Shown here piece after piece: positions 1 to 9,000 of a stretch of DNA of 64,000 nucleotides. Made by a program: the position numbers and the translations under genes. This stretch comes from Mastigocoleus testarum BC008 (GTDB taxonomy: Bacteria > Cyanobacteriota > Cyanobacteriia > Cyanobacteriales > Nostocaceae). The notes beneath the pieces were generated by a model. The model worked only from the letters and a program-made list of their open reading frames with translations. It was not told where the DNA came from and ran no database searches. Positions within the stretch are counted from its first letter, which is position 1. Each line of letters starts with the position of its first letter. Where the stretch lies: NCBI RefSeq assembly GCF_001456025.1, contig NZ_LMTZ01000086.1, positions 1-64,000 on the forward strand. The letters run 5' to 3'.

Positions 1-1
1 T

Positions 2-565
2 AGTCCGGGTCATCGAGCAAATATGCTCAATCCTAAATATGAATACCTTGGTGTCGGTTACCACGAAGAAAAATCTGACAAGGGTCGTGTAAACTATCGA
101 CACTATTGGACTCAAGATTTTGGAGGTGGTGGTACTCCCCCTGGAAAATCAAAATCCGACAGTGATGACTTTGATATTGACGATACTTTACAATCTGGTG
201 CTAAAGGTGACAAAGATATGCTGATGGGTACATCTAAAAATGAATCTTTAGCAGGTGACTTTGGGAATAACAAAATCCAGATGAATGATATTACCTCTGG
301 AAATATGAAAAACTATAATCCAGAGTTTATTTGGGGAAGAGATTCAATTGACGCTCAAAACCTCCAAAATCAAAACCTTCAAAATCAAAAGGAATCAATG
401 CTACCCGATGACCTTAGTTATGATGGTTTAGGAGTTGGTCAGTTTTCCCAAGATGACTGGATGGGATTAAAAGATAGTTTTCTTGAAGGACTTCACCAAG
501 GTAAAGGTCATAAGTTGGCTCACTTTGGAAAGCATTGCGGTGGAGGTGCTCATTTATTTGGGTAG
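2..565 (+). CDS. CAP (SCP/PR-1-like) domain protein, C-terminal part, cut by window edge
   Basis: The reading frame is open from base 2 and begins mid-gene: the first codons read SPGHRANML, the conserved CAP-domain signature, followed by YEYLGVGY and HYWTQDFG, the usual last strand of the domain. The first ATG (base 23) is the Met inside that motif and is not a start. CAP proteins are usually secreted; what this one binds cannot be told from here. After the domain comes an unusual tail of about 145 residues, rich in Gly, Asp, Asn and Gln, with a QNLQNQNLQNQ stretch and a Gly/His-rich end. I recognise no family in the tail. The signal peptide and the first part of the CAP fold lie upstream of the window. 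Confidence 0.85.
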   Translation, partial: SPGHRANMLNPKYEYLGVGYHEEKSDKGRVNYRHYWTQDFGGGGTPPGKSKSDSDDFDIDDTLQSGAKGDKDMLMGTSKNESLAGDFGNNKIQMNDITSGNMKNYNPEFIWGRDSIDAQNLQNQNLQNQKESMLPDDLSYDGLGVGQFSQDDWMGLKDSFLEGLHQGKGHKLAHFGKHCGGGAHLFG

Positions 566-1259
566 TGATGCTTGGGTAAATCATGACCTTTAGCTGAGTC
601 ACTGTTGAAATTAGATTCATTAACTGGGTTTATTAAATCAATTTCTACAGTCGAGCGCTAATCGCAAAATTTGACTGACGATTGATGCTTGATTTTTAAG
701 TGTCAATCGTCAAATTGCTTCAAATGGAAATTATAGTCCTGATCAAACAGAAAAAATAATAAAAGTAGGGTGCTGTCAGCATGTGTAACGCACGGCTGTA
801 AATCTTATCGGAATAGCAAATTATTAATAGTAAACTTTAAATTTTTATCCTTTGCAATATCTTCATAAACCTAAAGCGATCGCTATACAAAGCAAGATTT
901 AGTGTGGAACCATAAGGCTCCAGGAATACAACATTTCCAAATCAATTTGAGCTTCGTAAAGCTTTTAAGCTTCAAATAACATAATTCACTTGAAAATTTA
1001 GCGTGATTATTAGATTATTGTAGAAATTTACATACGATAATATGCTGACATAATACTACATGGACCTGGATCCTATCCCGAGTTCGCACTAACCTCCTTT
1101 AAGCGGGAGGGGTTTAAATAAACGCTCAAAGAATGTAATCTATATTTGCTTATGAGTACAAGGTGTTATAGCCTTGTTTATTTACTTTAATAACTTTCAG
1201 CGTTAAGAGTTTAAGTCTATTCTCGCTAATGTGTCCGTAAGTTTTCTCGTCGCAAAACT
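566..1259. other. intergenic region with inverted repeats
   Basis: No convincing gene. It holds a perfect 10-bp inverted repeat (TGACGATTGA at 676-685 against TCAATCGTCA at 703-712) and a dispersed element at about 761-793 (AGTAGGGTGCTGT, then GTAACGCAC) seen again at 7467-7500. A single HIP1 octamer lies near 880. A hairpin of the form AACCTCC / GGAGGGGTT lies near 1090-1115. The last part must hold the promoter of the NACHT gene; no clear -10/-35 was assigned. Confidence 0.6.
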
Positions 1260-3560
1260 ATGACAGGAATGGAATCTTGGGGAGTATCAGTTGTAGGTGA
1301 AATCGCAATTCCCATTTTCCGCTCCCTTTCGGGAAGTGGAGGTAAGTTTTTGGGAATATTTGGTAAATCATTAGATAAAAAAGTTAGAGATGTTATTGTC
1401 GGAGCATCAAAACAATATGAAAAACAATTTAAACAACGTCATGGCTTCTCCCAAGTATTGGGTATGACCGTACCGCTCAAAGTTGGATCTATCAATACAA
1501 CAGTTAAATTTTTAGATGCTCCTACGAGAACCCGTACAGTTGAATCTGATGAAGGTTTAGAACTAGCTTACGAGCAACAGCAAAGTCGTCGAACACCTCA
1601 AGAACCCTCTCAACAGTCAGGTATTGAAATTGCGAACGAGCAACGATACTTGATGGTACAAGGGTGTCCTGGCGTCGGAAAATCTACATTTTTACGTAGA
1701 GTTGCTCTAGAAGTCCTCAGTGGTAGGACAGAAGTATTCCAACATTCTCTGATTCCGGTCTTTATTGAACTCAAAAGGTTCATATCCAATGATGTAGACA
1801 TCGAACAATGCATCGTTGAAGAATTCAATAATTGTGGGTTTCCGTCTCCAGATAGATTTACTTTAGAGTTATTGCGTCAAGGTAAATTATTAATCCTGCT
1901 TGATGGTCTAGATGAAGTTCCATATAGCAACTTAAGCCGGGTAACAAAGAAAATCCAAACTTTTATTGAACAATATAGTTTCAATCGCTTTATTGTCTCC
2001 TGCCGAAGCCCAGTTTATCTCAGTGGTTTTGACAATTTTAGTAATGCTGCTGTTACACAACTTGACGATCGCCAGATTAAAAAATTCATTGCTAACTGGT
2101 TTCGCAATAGTGAAAACAAACAAGCAGGAACCGCAGAAAAATGCTGGAAACTATTGCAAGAGCCAGAAAACATTGCAATTAAGAATTTAGCACATACACC
2201 CTTGTTGCTAAATTTTTTGTGTTTAGTCTACGAACATTCTCAAGATTTCCCTGATAACCGCAGTAAGCTTTATAATCAGGCACTGTTGATTTCTTTAGAA
2301 AAATGGACTAACCAAAAAGAAATTATAAAAGACAAAAATTATCAAGGGCTGCACAAAGAATTAGAAGAAATTTTATTATCAGAAATCGCCTATGCAAGCT
2401 TCGCTACAGAAAGTTTATTATTCTCTGGACAGCAAATTATTGGTCTAATAGATGATTTTCTGACAAATTATTTCAATCAGCCTCAAAACCTAGACGCCAA
2501 AGGGGTTTTAAACACTATCTTCGTTAAAAACGACATATTAGAACAAAAAATTAAAGGTGTATTTGGGTTTTCCCATTTAACAATCCAAGAGTACTTAGCA
2601 GCATACTGTGTTCATAAAAATAGCCAGTATAAAAGTCTAGTTGTAGAACATTTACCAGATGAACGTTGGCGAGAAGTATTCCTGCTTCTAGCGGGAATTA
2701 TGGCACCAAAGGTCGACGAATTGTTCTTGGAAATGGAAGAGGGAGCCCAAAGCTATATAAATACACCCAAATTAGAGCGGTTAGTAAAATGGGCAGACAA
2801 GGTAACAGATGGTTCTGAAGCGGATATGAACCCAGCGGGTAAGCGTGCTTTAGCTTTTATCATTATCTCCGCCTTTGCTAACGCTTTCACCAAAAGTTGT
2901 GCAGTTGCAAAAGCTAAAACAAACGCTTATAGCATCTCTCTCCCCAACCCTAAAGGCGATGATACGGTCTTGCAGGTTAATCCCAACGCTAAAGCACTTG
3001 TGAGCGCCAAAGATGCGCCAAATGCAAGCTCACTTGCTTTCAGTAGCACTATTGCTAACGCTGCTGCAACAGCTAATGCTTTCGCTGTTTCCAATGCGAT
3101 CGCTAATGCAATTGCTCATACATTTGCAAATAGTTACATCATCAAATTTGCAATCTCCATCAGTAACGCAAATGGAATTGCAGTCGCGAATGCAATTTGT
3201 AACACGTCTGTTGATTCCATCGATCAGTTAATTGAAGAAACTAAAAAATTGGAAGCATTGAGAATATTCAAGGGAGTTAACTTTTCTTCCCTAACTTCCA
3301 AAATGGATTCATTGAAAAATAAAATTCCCGAACGAAGGAAATCTTCTGAAGTCTATAGGGAATTTGTAGAACGTATCGAGCAAACATGGTTGAGTGCTTT
3401 CTCTTTAGATATGGATACAGTTGACTTATCTAAAGATGAAGCAAAGGCGATGGAAAATTACTTTTATGCTATCAACTTGATATTTCAATGTAAGAATACA
3501 GCAGTGCAGGTATCAGAATCTAATTGGGAAGAACTAGAAAAGCGGCTGCTACGAGTTTAA
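1260..3560 (+). CDS. NACHT-domain NTPase (STAND family) with Ala/Asn-rich C-terminal region
   Basis: This 766-aa protein is a signal-transduction ATPase of the NACHT class. Walker A is GCPGVGKST at residues 135-143 and the Walker B/NACHT motif is LLDGLDEV at about 213-220, with the helical NACHT continuation to about 450 (HLTIQEYLAAY, typical of the end of the module). Residues 1-130 form an N-terminal region I cannot assign, perhaps a membrane-seeking or effector part. Residues about 530-648 are very rich in Ala, Asn and Ser with a period close to two (ANAFAVSNAIANAIAHTFAN), so a regular sensor-like solenoid is possible. Bacterial NACHT proteins are known in phage defence; that role here is inference. 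The ATG at 1260 lacks a good Shine-Dalgarno; ATG 1269 is an alternative. Confidence 0.88.
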   Translation: MTGMESWGVSVVGEIAIPIFRSLSGSGGKFLGIFGKSLDKKVRDVIVGASKQYEKQFKQRHGFSQVLGMTVPLKVGSINTTVKFLDAPTRTRTVESDEGLELAYEQQQSRRTPQEPSQQSGIEIANEQRYLMVQGCPGVGKSTFLRRVALEVLSGRTEVFQHSLIPVFIELKRFISNDVDIEQCIVEEFNNCGFPSPDRFTLELLRQGKLLILLDGLDEVPYSNLSRVTKKIQTFIEQYSFNRFIVSCRSPVYLSGFDNFSNAAVTQLDDRQIKKFIANWFRNSENKQAGTAEKCWKLLQEPENIAIKNLAHTPLLLNFLCLVYEHSQDFPDNRSKLYNQALLISLEKWTNQKEIIKDKNYQGLHKELEEILLSEIAYASFATESLLFSGQQIIGLIDDFLTNYFNQPQNLDAKGVLNTIFVKNDILEQKIKGVFGFSHLTIQEYLAAYCVHKNSQYKSLVVEHLPDERWREVFLLLAGIMAPKVDELFLEMEEGAQSYINTPKLERLVKWADKVTDGSEADMNPAGKRALAFIIISAFANAFTKSCAVAKAKTNAYSISLPNPKGDDTVLQVNPNAKALVSAKDAPNASSLAFSSTIANAAATANAFAVSNAIANAIAHTFANSYIIKFAISISNANGIAVANAICNTSVDSIDQLIEETKKLEALRIFKGVNFSSLTSKMDSLKNKIPERRKSSEVYREFVERIEQTWLSAFSLDMDTVDLSKDEAKAMENYFYAINLIFQCKNTAVQVSESNWEELEKRLLRV

Positions 3561-3883
3561 GCAAATTATCGGCGTAGCTGGGGGGCTACGCGAAATCACC
3601 ATTAAAATCTAGGAAAACTCTGTTCTGTTTGCAACATTTAACCCGCACAAAACTACTCATTCTTGAGCATCCTGTACGACTATAGCTCTCTGTTCCCCAA
3701 GATAAAAATTATCAAGATATAGCACTACGTAGTAAGGTTAAAACATCAGTAAATCTGTTTATCCTACGGACGACTAGCCGCGCTTAGGCTAACGCCGACG
3801 CCGCACGCTCTAGCTGCACTACCTACGGATCCGCTAATTACTTTTTTTACTTTTTACTTTTTACTTTTTACTTGTGCACAGCA
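3561..3883. repeat. intergenic mosaic of dispersed and heptameric repeats
   Basis: The spacer between the convergent NACHT and anti-sigma genes carries a fragment of a dispersed repeat (GCTAACGCCGACGCC near 3788-3803, then CTACGGATCCGCTAA near 3823-3837) found again in variant form near 6235, 15455, 28485 and 48470. It is followed by a run of heptamers (ACTTTTT) at about 3840-3872. No gene is visible. Confidence 0.65.
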
Positions 3884-4729
3884 CTACATATTCCCCTTCA
3901 TGACCATTTGACCTGTCGGGTAAGAGACCGACTGTAAAGGTTCAATGGTGACCAAAGCAGAAGAGATATCAACCATTGAGTTATCAACTGGAAGCTGTAC
4001 TAAAACCTGTCCTCGGGAGTTTACTTGGAAATCACCACAATCCACTTTTTCGCCATTACTTACAGCCCACAAGCGGTAAACTTTATTTTTTGGTAAGGGT
4101 CTCAAATTTTGCAAACTTAGTACACCTTTACCAGAATTCGGAATAATTACAAAACTTCCAGTGGCTTCCGACTTATCATTAATACCTTTCAAAGGTAATA
4201 AACGGTTATTAGGCTGACGAAGCAAAGCTACAGTTTCTTGATAATAAGATAGCTTATTTCTTGTTGTAAGCATTTCTTCCTGAAGACTATAATTATAAAA
4301 CCCCAGACCTAAAAGAACGCTAGCTGCGATCGCACCAGTCAAACCCAACCAAACTTTTTGTTTGTGATTAAATTTTTTGCTAATTATATTTTTTTCTATA
4401 CTGTTTTCTGTACTGTCTTTATCTACACTATTTTTATTTGTATCAAGTTGTAATTGATTATTGGACACTTTCGTCGCTGCTTGCATAATTTGCAAACCTA
4501 ACTTTTGAGGAGGTTCATCTTCAGGTAAAGCAAAAGGCAATAATGCTAAGGTTTCTTGCAAATGCTTGACTTCTTCCACTAATTCTGGGTTTGCTGCCAA
4601 TAATTTATTGACTTGTGCGACTTCTTCCGGAGTTAGATCTCCTAGTACATAGCTTGCAAGAAGTTCTTGTTTTTCTTTCCAGTTGTGGGGTTCCCAATTG
4701 TGAAATTTTGAATTATGAGAATCGTTCAT
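3884..4729 (-). CDS. anti-sigma factor, RskA-like
   Basis: The 281-aa product has the plan of a membrane anti-sigma factor. The N-terminus is a helical anti-sigma domain (ELLASYVLGDLTPEE at residues 24-38). A single transmembrane helix lies near residues 127-147 (WLGLTGAIAASVLLGLGF), and the C-terminal part resembles the RskA domain (VYRLWAV...DCGDFQV). It should hold the cognate ECF sigma factor at the inner membrane until a signal releases it. Its ATG overlaps the stop codon of the sigma gene (ATGA), so the two are translationally coupled. No zinc-binding HxxxCxxC motif is evident in the N-terminal domain, so redox sensing by zinc is unlikely. The family call is firm; the signal is unknown. 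Confidence 0.87.
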   Translation of the reverse strand: MNDSHNSKFHNWEPHNWKEKQELLASYVLGDLTPEEVAQVNKLLAANPELVEEVKHLQETLALLPFALPEDEPPQKLGLQIMQAATKVSNNQLQLDTNKNSVDKDSTENSIEKNIISKKFNHKQKVWLGLTGAIAASVLLGLGFYNYSLQEEMLTTRNKLSYYQETVALLRQPNNRLLPLKGINDKSEATGSFVIIPNSGKGVLSLQNLRPLPKNKVYRLWAVSNGEKVDCGDFQVNSRGQVLVQLPVDNSMVDISSALVTIEPLQSVSYPTGQMVMKGNM

Positions 4730-5286
4730 CTACTCTCTACCAAGTCTTTCAAGATTTGCCTTAGTTGAATTAAACCCTTACGTTTATGAGTTTTAACTGT
4801 TCCCAAAGGTATATTCAAATCTTGAGAAATTTCTGACTGACTCATGCCTTCATAATAAGCTTTCTCCAAGACTTGTCGCTGATTATTTGGTAACTGAGAA
4901 AGTGCTTCCCGCACGCGATGAGAAATTTCTTGAAAGGAAATTTTATCCATCAAACTATTTTGATTTTCTGGGAAAATACTACTGCTCCATTTTTGGATTA
5001 GCTGTCTTTGCGATCTCATTTTACGGTGGCGATCGATAGCTCTAGATCTTGTTAAAGTACTCAAGAACGCATTCATAGAACCGCGCTTGGGTTCATAATT
5101 TTGATGTCGCCATAATATTAGAAAAACTTCTTGAGTGAGATCTTCTGCTTCTTGAGTATTACCTAGCATACGTAGTGCCAAGCGGTAAACAATACTTCCA
5201 TAACGGTCGTATAGTATACCTAGTGCCACAAGGTTTCCCGAACGTAATGCTTGGAACACATCCGCATCCGTCTGATTAGACAGCAT
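4726..5286 (-). CDS. ECF-type RNA polymerase sigma factor
   Basis: At 186 aa, it holds sigma region 2 at about residues 24-93 (LYDRYGSIVYRLALRML, then EDLTQEVFLILWR) and region 4 at about 126-180 (LPNNQRQVLEKAYYEGMSQSEI, then IPLGTVKTHKRKG), with no regions 1 or 3. That is the group 4 (ECF) plan. It is followed by its anti-sigma gene with a 4-nt overlap, the classic arrangement. Cyanobacterial ECF factors with this partner type (SigG-like) are linked to envelope or metal stress, but I cannot assign the ortholog, so no symbol is given. Transcription runs away from the cupin gene at 5476, leaving 189 nt for two divergent promoters. Confidence 0.92.
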   Translation of the reverse strand: MLSNQTDADVFQALRSGNLVALGILYDRYGSIVYRLALRMLGNTQEAEDLTQEVFLILWRHQNYEPKRGSMNAFLSTLTRSRAIDRHRKMRSQRQLIQKWSSSIFPENQNSLMDKISFQEISHRVREALSQLPNNQRQVLEKAYYEGMSQSEISQDLNIPLGTVKTHKRKGLIQLRQILKDLVESR

Positions 5287-5475
5287 TGTTTAAAACTCAA
5301 TCCTTGAAGTAAAATGCACAACATACATACCTTATACTGAGATAAAAAATCAATGTTTTTAGTGCAGTTGGTAATAAATGCTCGGTGTTAAATAATTAGT
5401 GACAAATAATTGGCGACCGGCGATCGATGATAAATACTATTAGGAATTTGTTATTATTACGAAGCTAGAATAAAA

Positions 5476-6111
5476 ATGGATTTACTCAAAAATATCGAGA
5501 GCACAACCAATACCGACTGGTTAGTATTGGACAACGGTGAGTGTCAACCATACGAAACTACAACTGATGCATCAGATAGCGAGCGACCTTACCGACTTTA
5601 CAGATTTTTAACAGATTTAGAAGACATCCTAATTAATGTTACAGATGATACTCAAAGACTAAAATTAATCTGTCCTTTGGTTCGTCGTTTGTTAAATAGT
5701 TCCGAATGGCTGCAGTATGAGTTTGAAGAACCAAACCCAGAAACAGGTTGGTCAGTAACTACTTTGTACGACGAACCAGATTTTCCTCTCACGGTGCAAA
5801 CTGTTGCTTGGGCTCCAGGGAGTTCCTCACCAATCCATAATCATGCTGCTTGGGGAGTAGTTGCAATTTTGGATGGACAGGAGAAGAATAAATTTTGGCA
5901 AGTAGCAGATGAAGACAGCGATGGGGGTATTGTTCAGATTGGGGAAAAGTTACTTCTCCCAGGAGAAATTATTAGTTTTACTCCCAATGCAATTCATAGC
6001 ATTGAAGTAGTTGGAGATGAACCAACTATCAGTTTCAACTTGTATGGTGAAACTAATTACGAACAACGTTTTGAATTCGACCCTACAACTGGTAAAGCAA
6101 ATAATTTCTAG
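5476..6111 (+). CDS. cupin protein of the cysteine dioxygenase type I family
   Basis: The 211-aa product has the cupin metal motif PIHNHAAWG (His121 and His123) and a second motif with His174 (FTPNAIHSIEVVG), matching the three-His iron site of thiol dioxygenases. As in many bacterial members, Gly occupies the position of the Cys that forms the Cys-Tyr crosslink in animals. Tyr190 is a candidate for the conserved active-site Tyr. A true cysteine dioxygenase would oxidise cysteine to cysteine sulfinate in the cytosol; a related thiol or another substrate cannot be excluded. It stands alone on its strand, divergent from the sigma/anti-sigma pair. A taurine-type importer lies 4 kb away, but nothing ties them in one operon. 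Confidence 0.75.
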   Translation: MDLLKNIESTTNTDWLVLDNGECQPYETTTDASDSERPYRLYRFLTDLEDILINVTDDTQRLKLICPLVRRLLNSSEWLQYEFEEPNPETGWSVTTLYDEPDFPLTVQTVAWAPGSSSPIHNHAAWGVVAILDGQEKNKFWQVADEDSDGGIVQIGEKLLLPGEIISFTPNAIHSIEVVGDEPTISFNLYGETNYEQRFEFDPTTGKANNF

Positions 6112-7144
6112 TTATATTGCTGATATTTTATTTTCAGTTTGTTTCTTGTAGCTCTCATGCACGGGTTTCCCAAAAAGAAGCTTCCTTCCTATTGCTAACG
6201 CAAAGCTGGAGGCTTATAGCTGTGCTATCTCACGGATCCGCTAACCGACAAAAGGATGCAAGCCTCGTTCATGAGCAGACGGGGGAAATTTTGAACGCAC
6301 TACGTGTTCATCCGTAAGGATACGGATAAAGGGAGGTGTATAGCTGTCGCCATTATTTTTAGGACGTTTTTCTGTTCTCCATTCTCGTTTCCTTGTTTCC
6401 TCTTCCTTCACTTTGACCGAGTTCACTTGTTAAATTTGCAACTCACTTAAAAGACTTATACTAGCGAACAAAGTAAAGTATCTCAAACATATTTCAACAA
6501 GCATTGCTCTTATTATCGATATGTTGAAAATGTGAGACAAATAAGGATTATTGATATTAAGTTAAAGACATATCTAAATTATAGATCTGTATCTAGACAA
6601 TCAGCGAATCACAAGTGTAGGGAGTCCGATACCGTAAATAATTCCTAACTATCAATAGGAAGCCTTATAAAAAATTGGCATTTATAGTCAAAACTATCAA
6701 GTATAGCCAAAATTATAAAGCTTTTGCTCAACTTAATATCAACTCGCATTTTCATCCGTAATCATTAAGTAGAAAAATTTATTTGTAGTAATAAATGCCC
6801 CCGGAAAAATTTCCTCAGAGCAAGCTCACTCTAGAGCACTACTACAAAGCCAAAGTAAAACTACATTTAAAAATGCAAATTGGTATCAGTTAACAAGTTA
6901 TTCTGAAAGAGGAATTGAATAGAAAGGAATTAAAATGTCGTTCTGTTAAATATAATTTTTCGGAACTTTAAAACCAAAAAAACTAAACAGACTTAAGGGT
7001 TGAACTAGTATTTTTGGATATGCGGGCTCTAAAAATTGTTATTAGAGGAGTGTGAACGGAGTTTTCAAGCTTAGTAGTGGGTTCGCAACCCCTTTACTCC
7101 GCACGATCAATAAACGCATTTTCCAAACTCTGGGAGAATTGAAA
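6112..7144. other. long intergenic region; repeats, then leader of the small protein gene
   Basis: Bases 6150-6340 are a mosaic of dispersed repeats (CACGGATCCGCTAAC near 6232) and carry only accidental open frames. Bases 6479-6539 form an imperfect hairpin (TTTCAACA against TGTTGAAA). From 6540 to 7140 the sequence is A+T-rich without a supported frame. Its 3' part (about 6900-7140), including a GAGGAG just before a GTG at 7052, probably is the 5' leader of the gene at 7145. Confidence 0.55.
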
Positions 7145-7297
7145 ATGGTAATTTCCAAAATGTTCGCTAATGCAATGAAATACATTTCAGAAGCAGCAAT
7201 GAGAATTTTCGCTCCAACAGATGACTCTTACCCCGTAATCGGAGTTCAACCATTCACAGGCGATCCATACAAACCAGGTTTAGCAAAGAACTGGTAA
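7145..7297 (+). CDS. small conserved-looking protein of unknown function (50 aa)
   Basis: A short protein starting MVISKMFANAMKYI and ending in the Pro/Asp/Tyr-rich segment FAPTDDSYPVIGVQPF. The start at 7145 is chosen because GGGAG lies 8 nt upstream. The frame also runs back to a GTG at 7052, but there the purine-rich GAGGAG sits one base from the codon, too close to work. The N-terminal half could form one amphipathic helix; no membrane segment. A strong rho-independent terminator follows at 7356, which argues that this is a real, separately expressed gene. I do not recognise a characterised family, though the C-terminal motif looks like that of small cyanobacterial proteins of unknown role. 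Confidence 0.65.
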   Translation: MVISKMFANAMKYISEAAMRIFAPTDDSYPVIGVQPFTGDPYKPGLAKNW

Positions 7298-7355
7298 TAA
7301 ATCCTGGTTAATCCTGGTAAATAAATAAAGTTTCATATGAGTCAATCACAACCAT

Positions 7356-7396
7356 ATCGGTGAAGAATTACACGTTCGATTCACCGATTTTTTTTA
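7356..7396 (+). terminator. rho-independent terminator after the 50-aa protein gene
   Basis: ATCGGTGAA (7356-7364) pairs perfectly with TTCACCGAT (7380-7388) around a 15-nt loop, and the stem runs into an unbroken T tract. It sits about 60 nt past the stop codon. Confidence 0.88.
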
Positions 7397-7590
7397 TGGG
7401 TAATGGGTAATGGGTAATGGAAATTAACCAAATATTTAATTTAGGAATGTGGATTAAATAAATTATAAAAGTAGGGTGCTGTTAGCATCGCGTAACGCAC
7501 CATTCCAAATTTCAGAATTACAGGTTATTAAATTCTCATTCCTTAAATTTCCTCTGCTTCCTCTATTCCCTGTTCCCCGTTCCCTTCTGC

Positions 7591-7628
7591 AAAAAAACCT
7601 GGTCCAAATGCATTTAGCTTCGGACCAG
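7591..7628 (-). terminator. rho-independent terminator on the minus strand
   Basis: Read on the minus strand, CTGGTCC (7628-7622) pairs with GGACCAG (7605-7599) and is followed by G and seven T (complement of 7591-7597). It ends a minus-strand transcript that must come from the cryptic frame at 7681-7947 or from the membrane protein gene at 8038. Confidence 0.8.
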
Positions 7629-7680
7629 TATAAATAGTTAGTAAAGAAAATTTGATTCTTAAGGAGTGCAATTGCCCAGT

Positions 7681-7947
7681 TTAAAGTTTATTATTAATGT
7701 CATTAGTATAAGTGTCAGTCACCTCAGACTGTTCTGATGGATGGTTTCGCATCCCCTCGATGACCGCAAAATGGGGGAAACGGCAAAAACCCCATAACAC
7801 TTGTTTTTGACCTTTCTCAACTGGGTTTTTACCCCAACAGATGTTAAATGTAACAATCTCATATTTAACAATCTCATAACTAGTTGCTTTCCTGACACCG
7901 TTCTCCTTTGGTAAGCAATCAGCAGGACAAACAGCATAACACCTGCT
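7681..7947 (-). other. cryptic open frame or non-coding transcript upstream of a terminator
   Basis: A frame of 88 codons is open on the minus strand without an ATG, GTG or TTG near its 5' end. Its codons give a protein-like product with motifs such as KYEIVTFNICWGKNP and ending EVTDTYTNDINNKL. A strong Shine-Dalgarno-like AAAGGAG lies inside it, 4 nt before a GTG at 7898 that belongs to another frame (7898-7719, 59 codons). A terminator follows at 7628-7591. It could be a 5'-truncated gene, a gene with an unusual start, or a small RNA. I cannot decide between these. Confidence 0.3.
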
Positions 7948-8037
7948 CTAGCAAATGCAATATAAATAAGGCTATTTAAATTGCATATTTATATTTTGGG
8001 ACAACGATCAAGAAAAGAGATAAATAATATAGACTAC

Positions 8038-8742
8038 TTAAATATTCTTTTGCAAACTTAACAGACGTTGCTGCTGTTGCTCTCGATTAAATTGTTTTTG
8101 TTTTGCACTCAAAAGACTGTATTCAATCGGAGGACGCATATCCCATTGCATTTCAGCAAGTAGCAGCAAACTTACTGACATTACTAAACCAGTACCTAAG
8201 AATTGCCAGCCAGAAAATAAAGGCAAAATTCCAACTCCAAGCAAATGTACGATCGCCATTAAAACAAAGGCACGCGACCGCACTGCTAATGCAGTAATGA
8301 TATATCCAAGGGCGCACAAACTCAACCATATGGGGCATAAATTGATTAACACTTGCGCCCAACCCAAAAAAATACCCAAGTCAGTAATAACAATACCACC
8401 AAACATTAAGACGAACCAGGAATAAACCAGCCAGCGCAGTTTTTCAACGCTAACCCAGAACCAAGTTAGCAATATCATTCCCAAGGTTCCCAATGCAGAA
8501 AAAGTTGACCAAATAATAGCTTGTGTTTGCCAACTAAGGGCTAAAAATTGGGCAGAGATAAATATGACACCACAAATTAATCCCCAAACGATAAATACTT
8601 GATCTATTCGCGTATAAAATCCCGAGAAAATGGTTACCTTACCAATTTTGGCATTGATGCGTAATAACCCTTGTAAATCTTGAAAATCTAAATCTTGCTG
8701 CTTTTCGCGTAGGAGAGACTGAGTCAATGGGATAAAAGTCAT
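8038..8742 (-). CDS. integral membrane protein of unknown function
   Basis: The 234-aa product has a soluble N-terminus of about 45 residues (MTFIPLTQSLLREKQQDL), then about six or seven hydrophobic helices between residues 50 and 205, and a Gln/Arg-rich cytoplasmic-looking tail (FNREQQQQRLLSL). I prefer the ATG at 8742 over the upstream start at 8829, because GAGAAG stands 3 nt before it and the extra 29 residues look like translated leader. No catalytic motif is visible and I do not recognise the family. A role in transport or membrane organisation would be a guess. Confidence 0.7.
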   Translation of the reverse strand: MTFIPLTQSLLREKQQDLDFQDLQGLLRINAKIGKVTIFSGFYTRIDQVFIVWGLICGVIFISAQFLALSWQTQAIIWSTFSALGTLGMILLTWFWVSVEKLRWLVYSWFVLMFGGIVITDLGIFLGWAQVLINLCPIWLSLCALGYIITALAVRSRAFVLMAIVHLLGVGILPLFSGWQFLGTGLVMSVSLLLLAEMQWDMRPPIEYSLLSAKQKQFNREQQQQRLLSLQKNI

Positions 8743-9000
8743 TAACTTCTCGCGTGATTTGTAAACACACCTATATGTTATTAACAATATATTAATTAAA
8801 ATTAACAAAACTTTGCAAGTTTTTACCAATAAAAAATGCCAATAGCGATCGCCAGGATACGCCTTAGTAGTTTTAGAAGTGCTAAACCATTGTTATGGGC
8901 TCTTAAAGCTGTAGCAGCAACATCGATAGAAATCAGCTAAAGTCCATTCGAAGACATTCCTAGGTGGAGCAAGGGAAACCAAAATTAGGAGCATATTTTA

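Larger units (their letters stand above)
7298..8037. other. intergenic region with heptamers and a dispersed repeat
   Basis: Apart from the two terminators and the cryptic frame listed separately, it has a heptamer run (TAATGGG, 7397-7420) and a second copy of the AGTAGGGTGCTGT...GTAACGCAC element at 7467-7500. Confidence 0.6.

Noticed and set aside
1085..1120. Hairpin AACCTCC...GGAGGGGTT considered as an IS200/IS605 end
   Set aside because: No TnpA or TnpB gene or second end is in the window; a hairpin alone is not enough.
6117..6426. Two frames of 60-66 codons on both strands
   Set aside because: Both cross repeat mosaics downstream of the cupin gene and lack ribosome sites or motifs.
8103..8362. 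Frames on both strands within the membrane protein gene
   Set aside because: Shadows of the 8038-8742 coding region.
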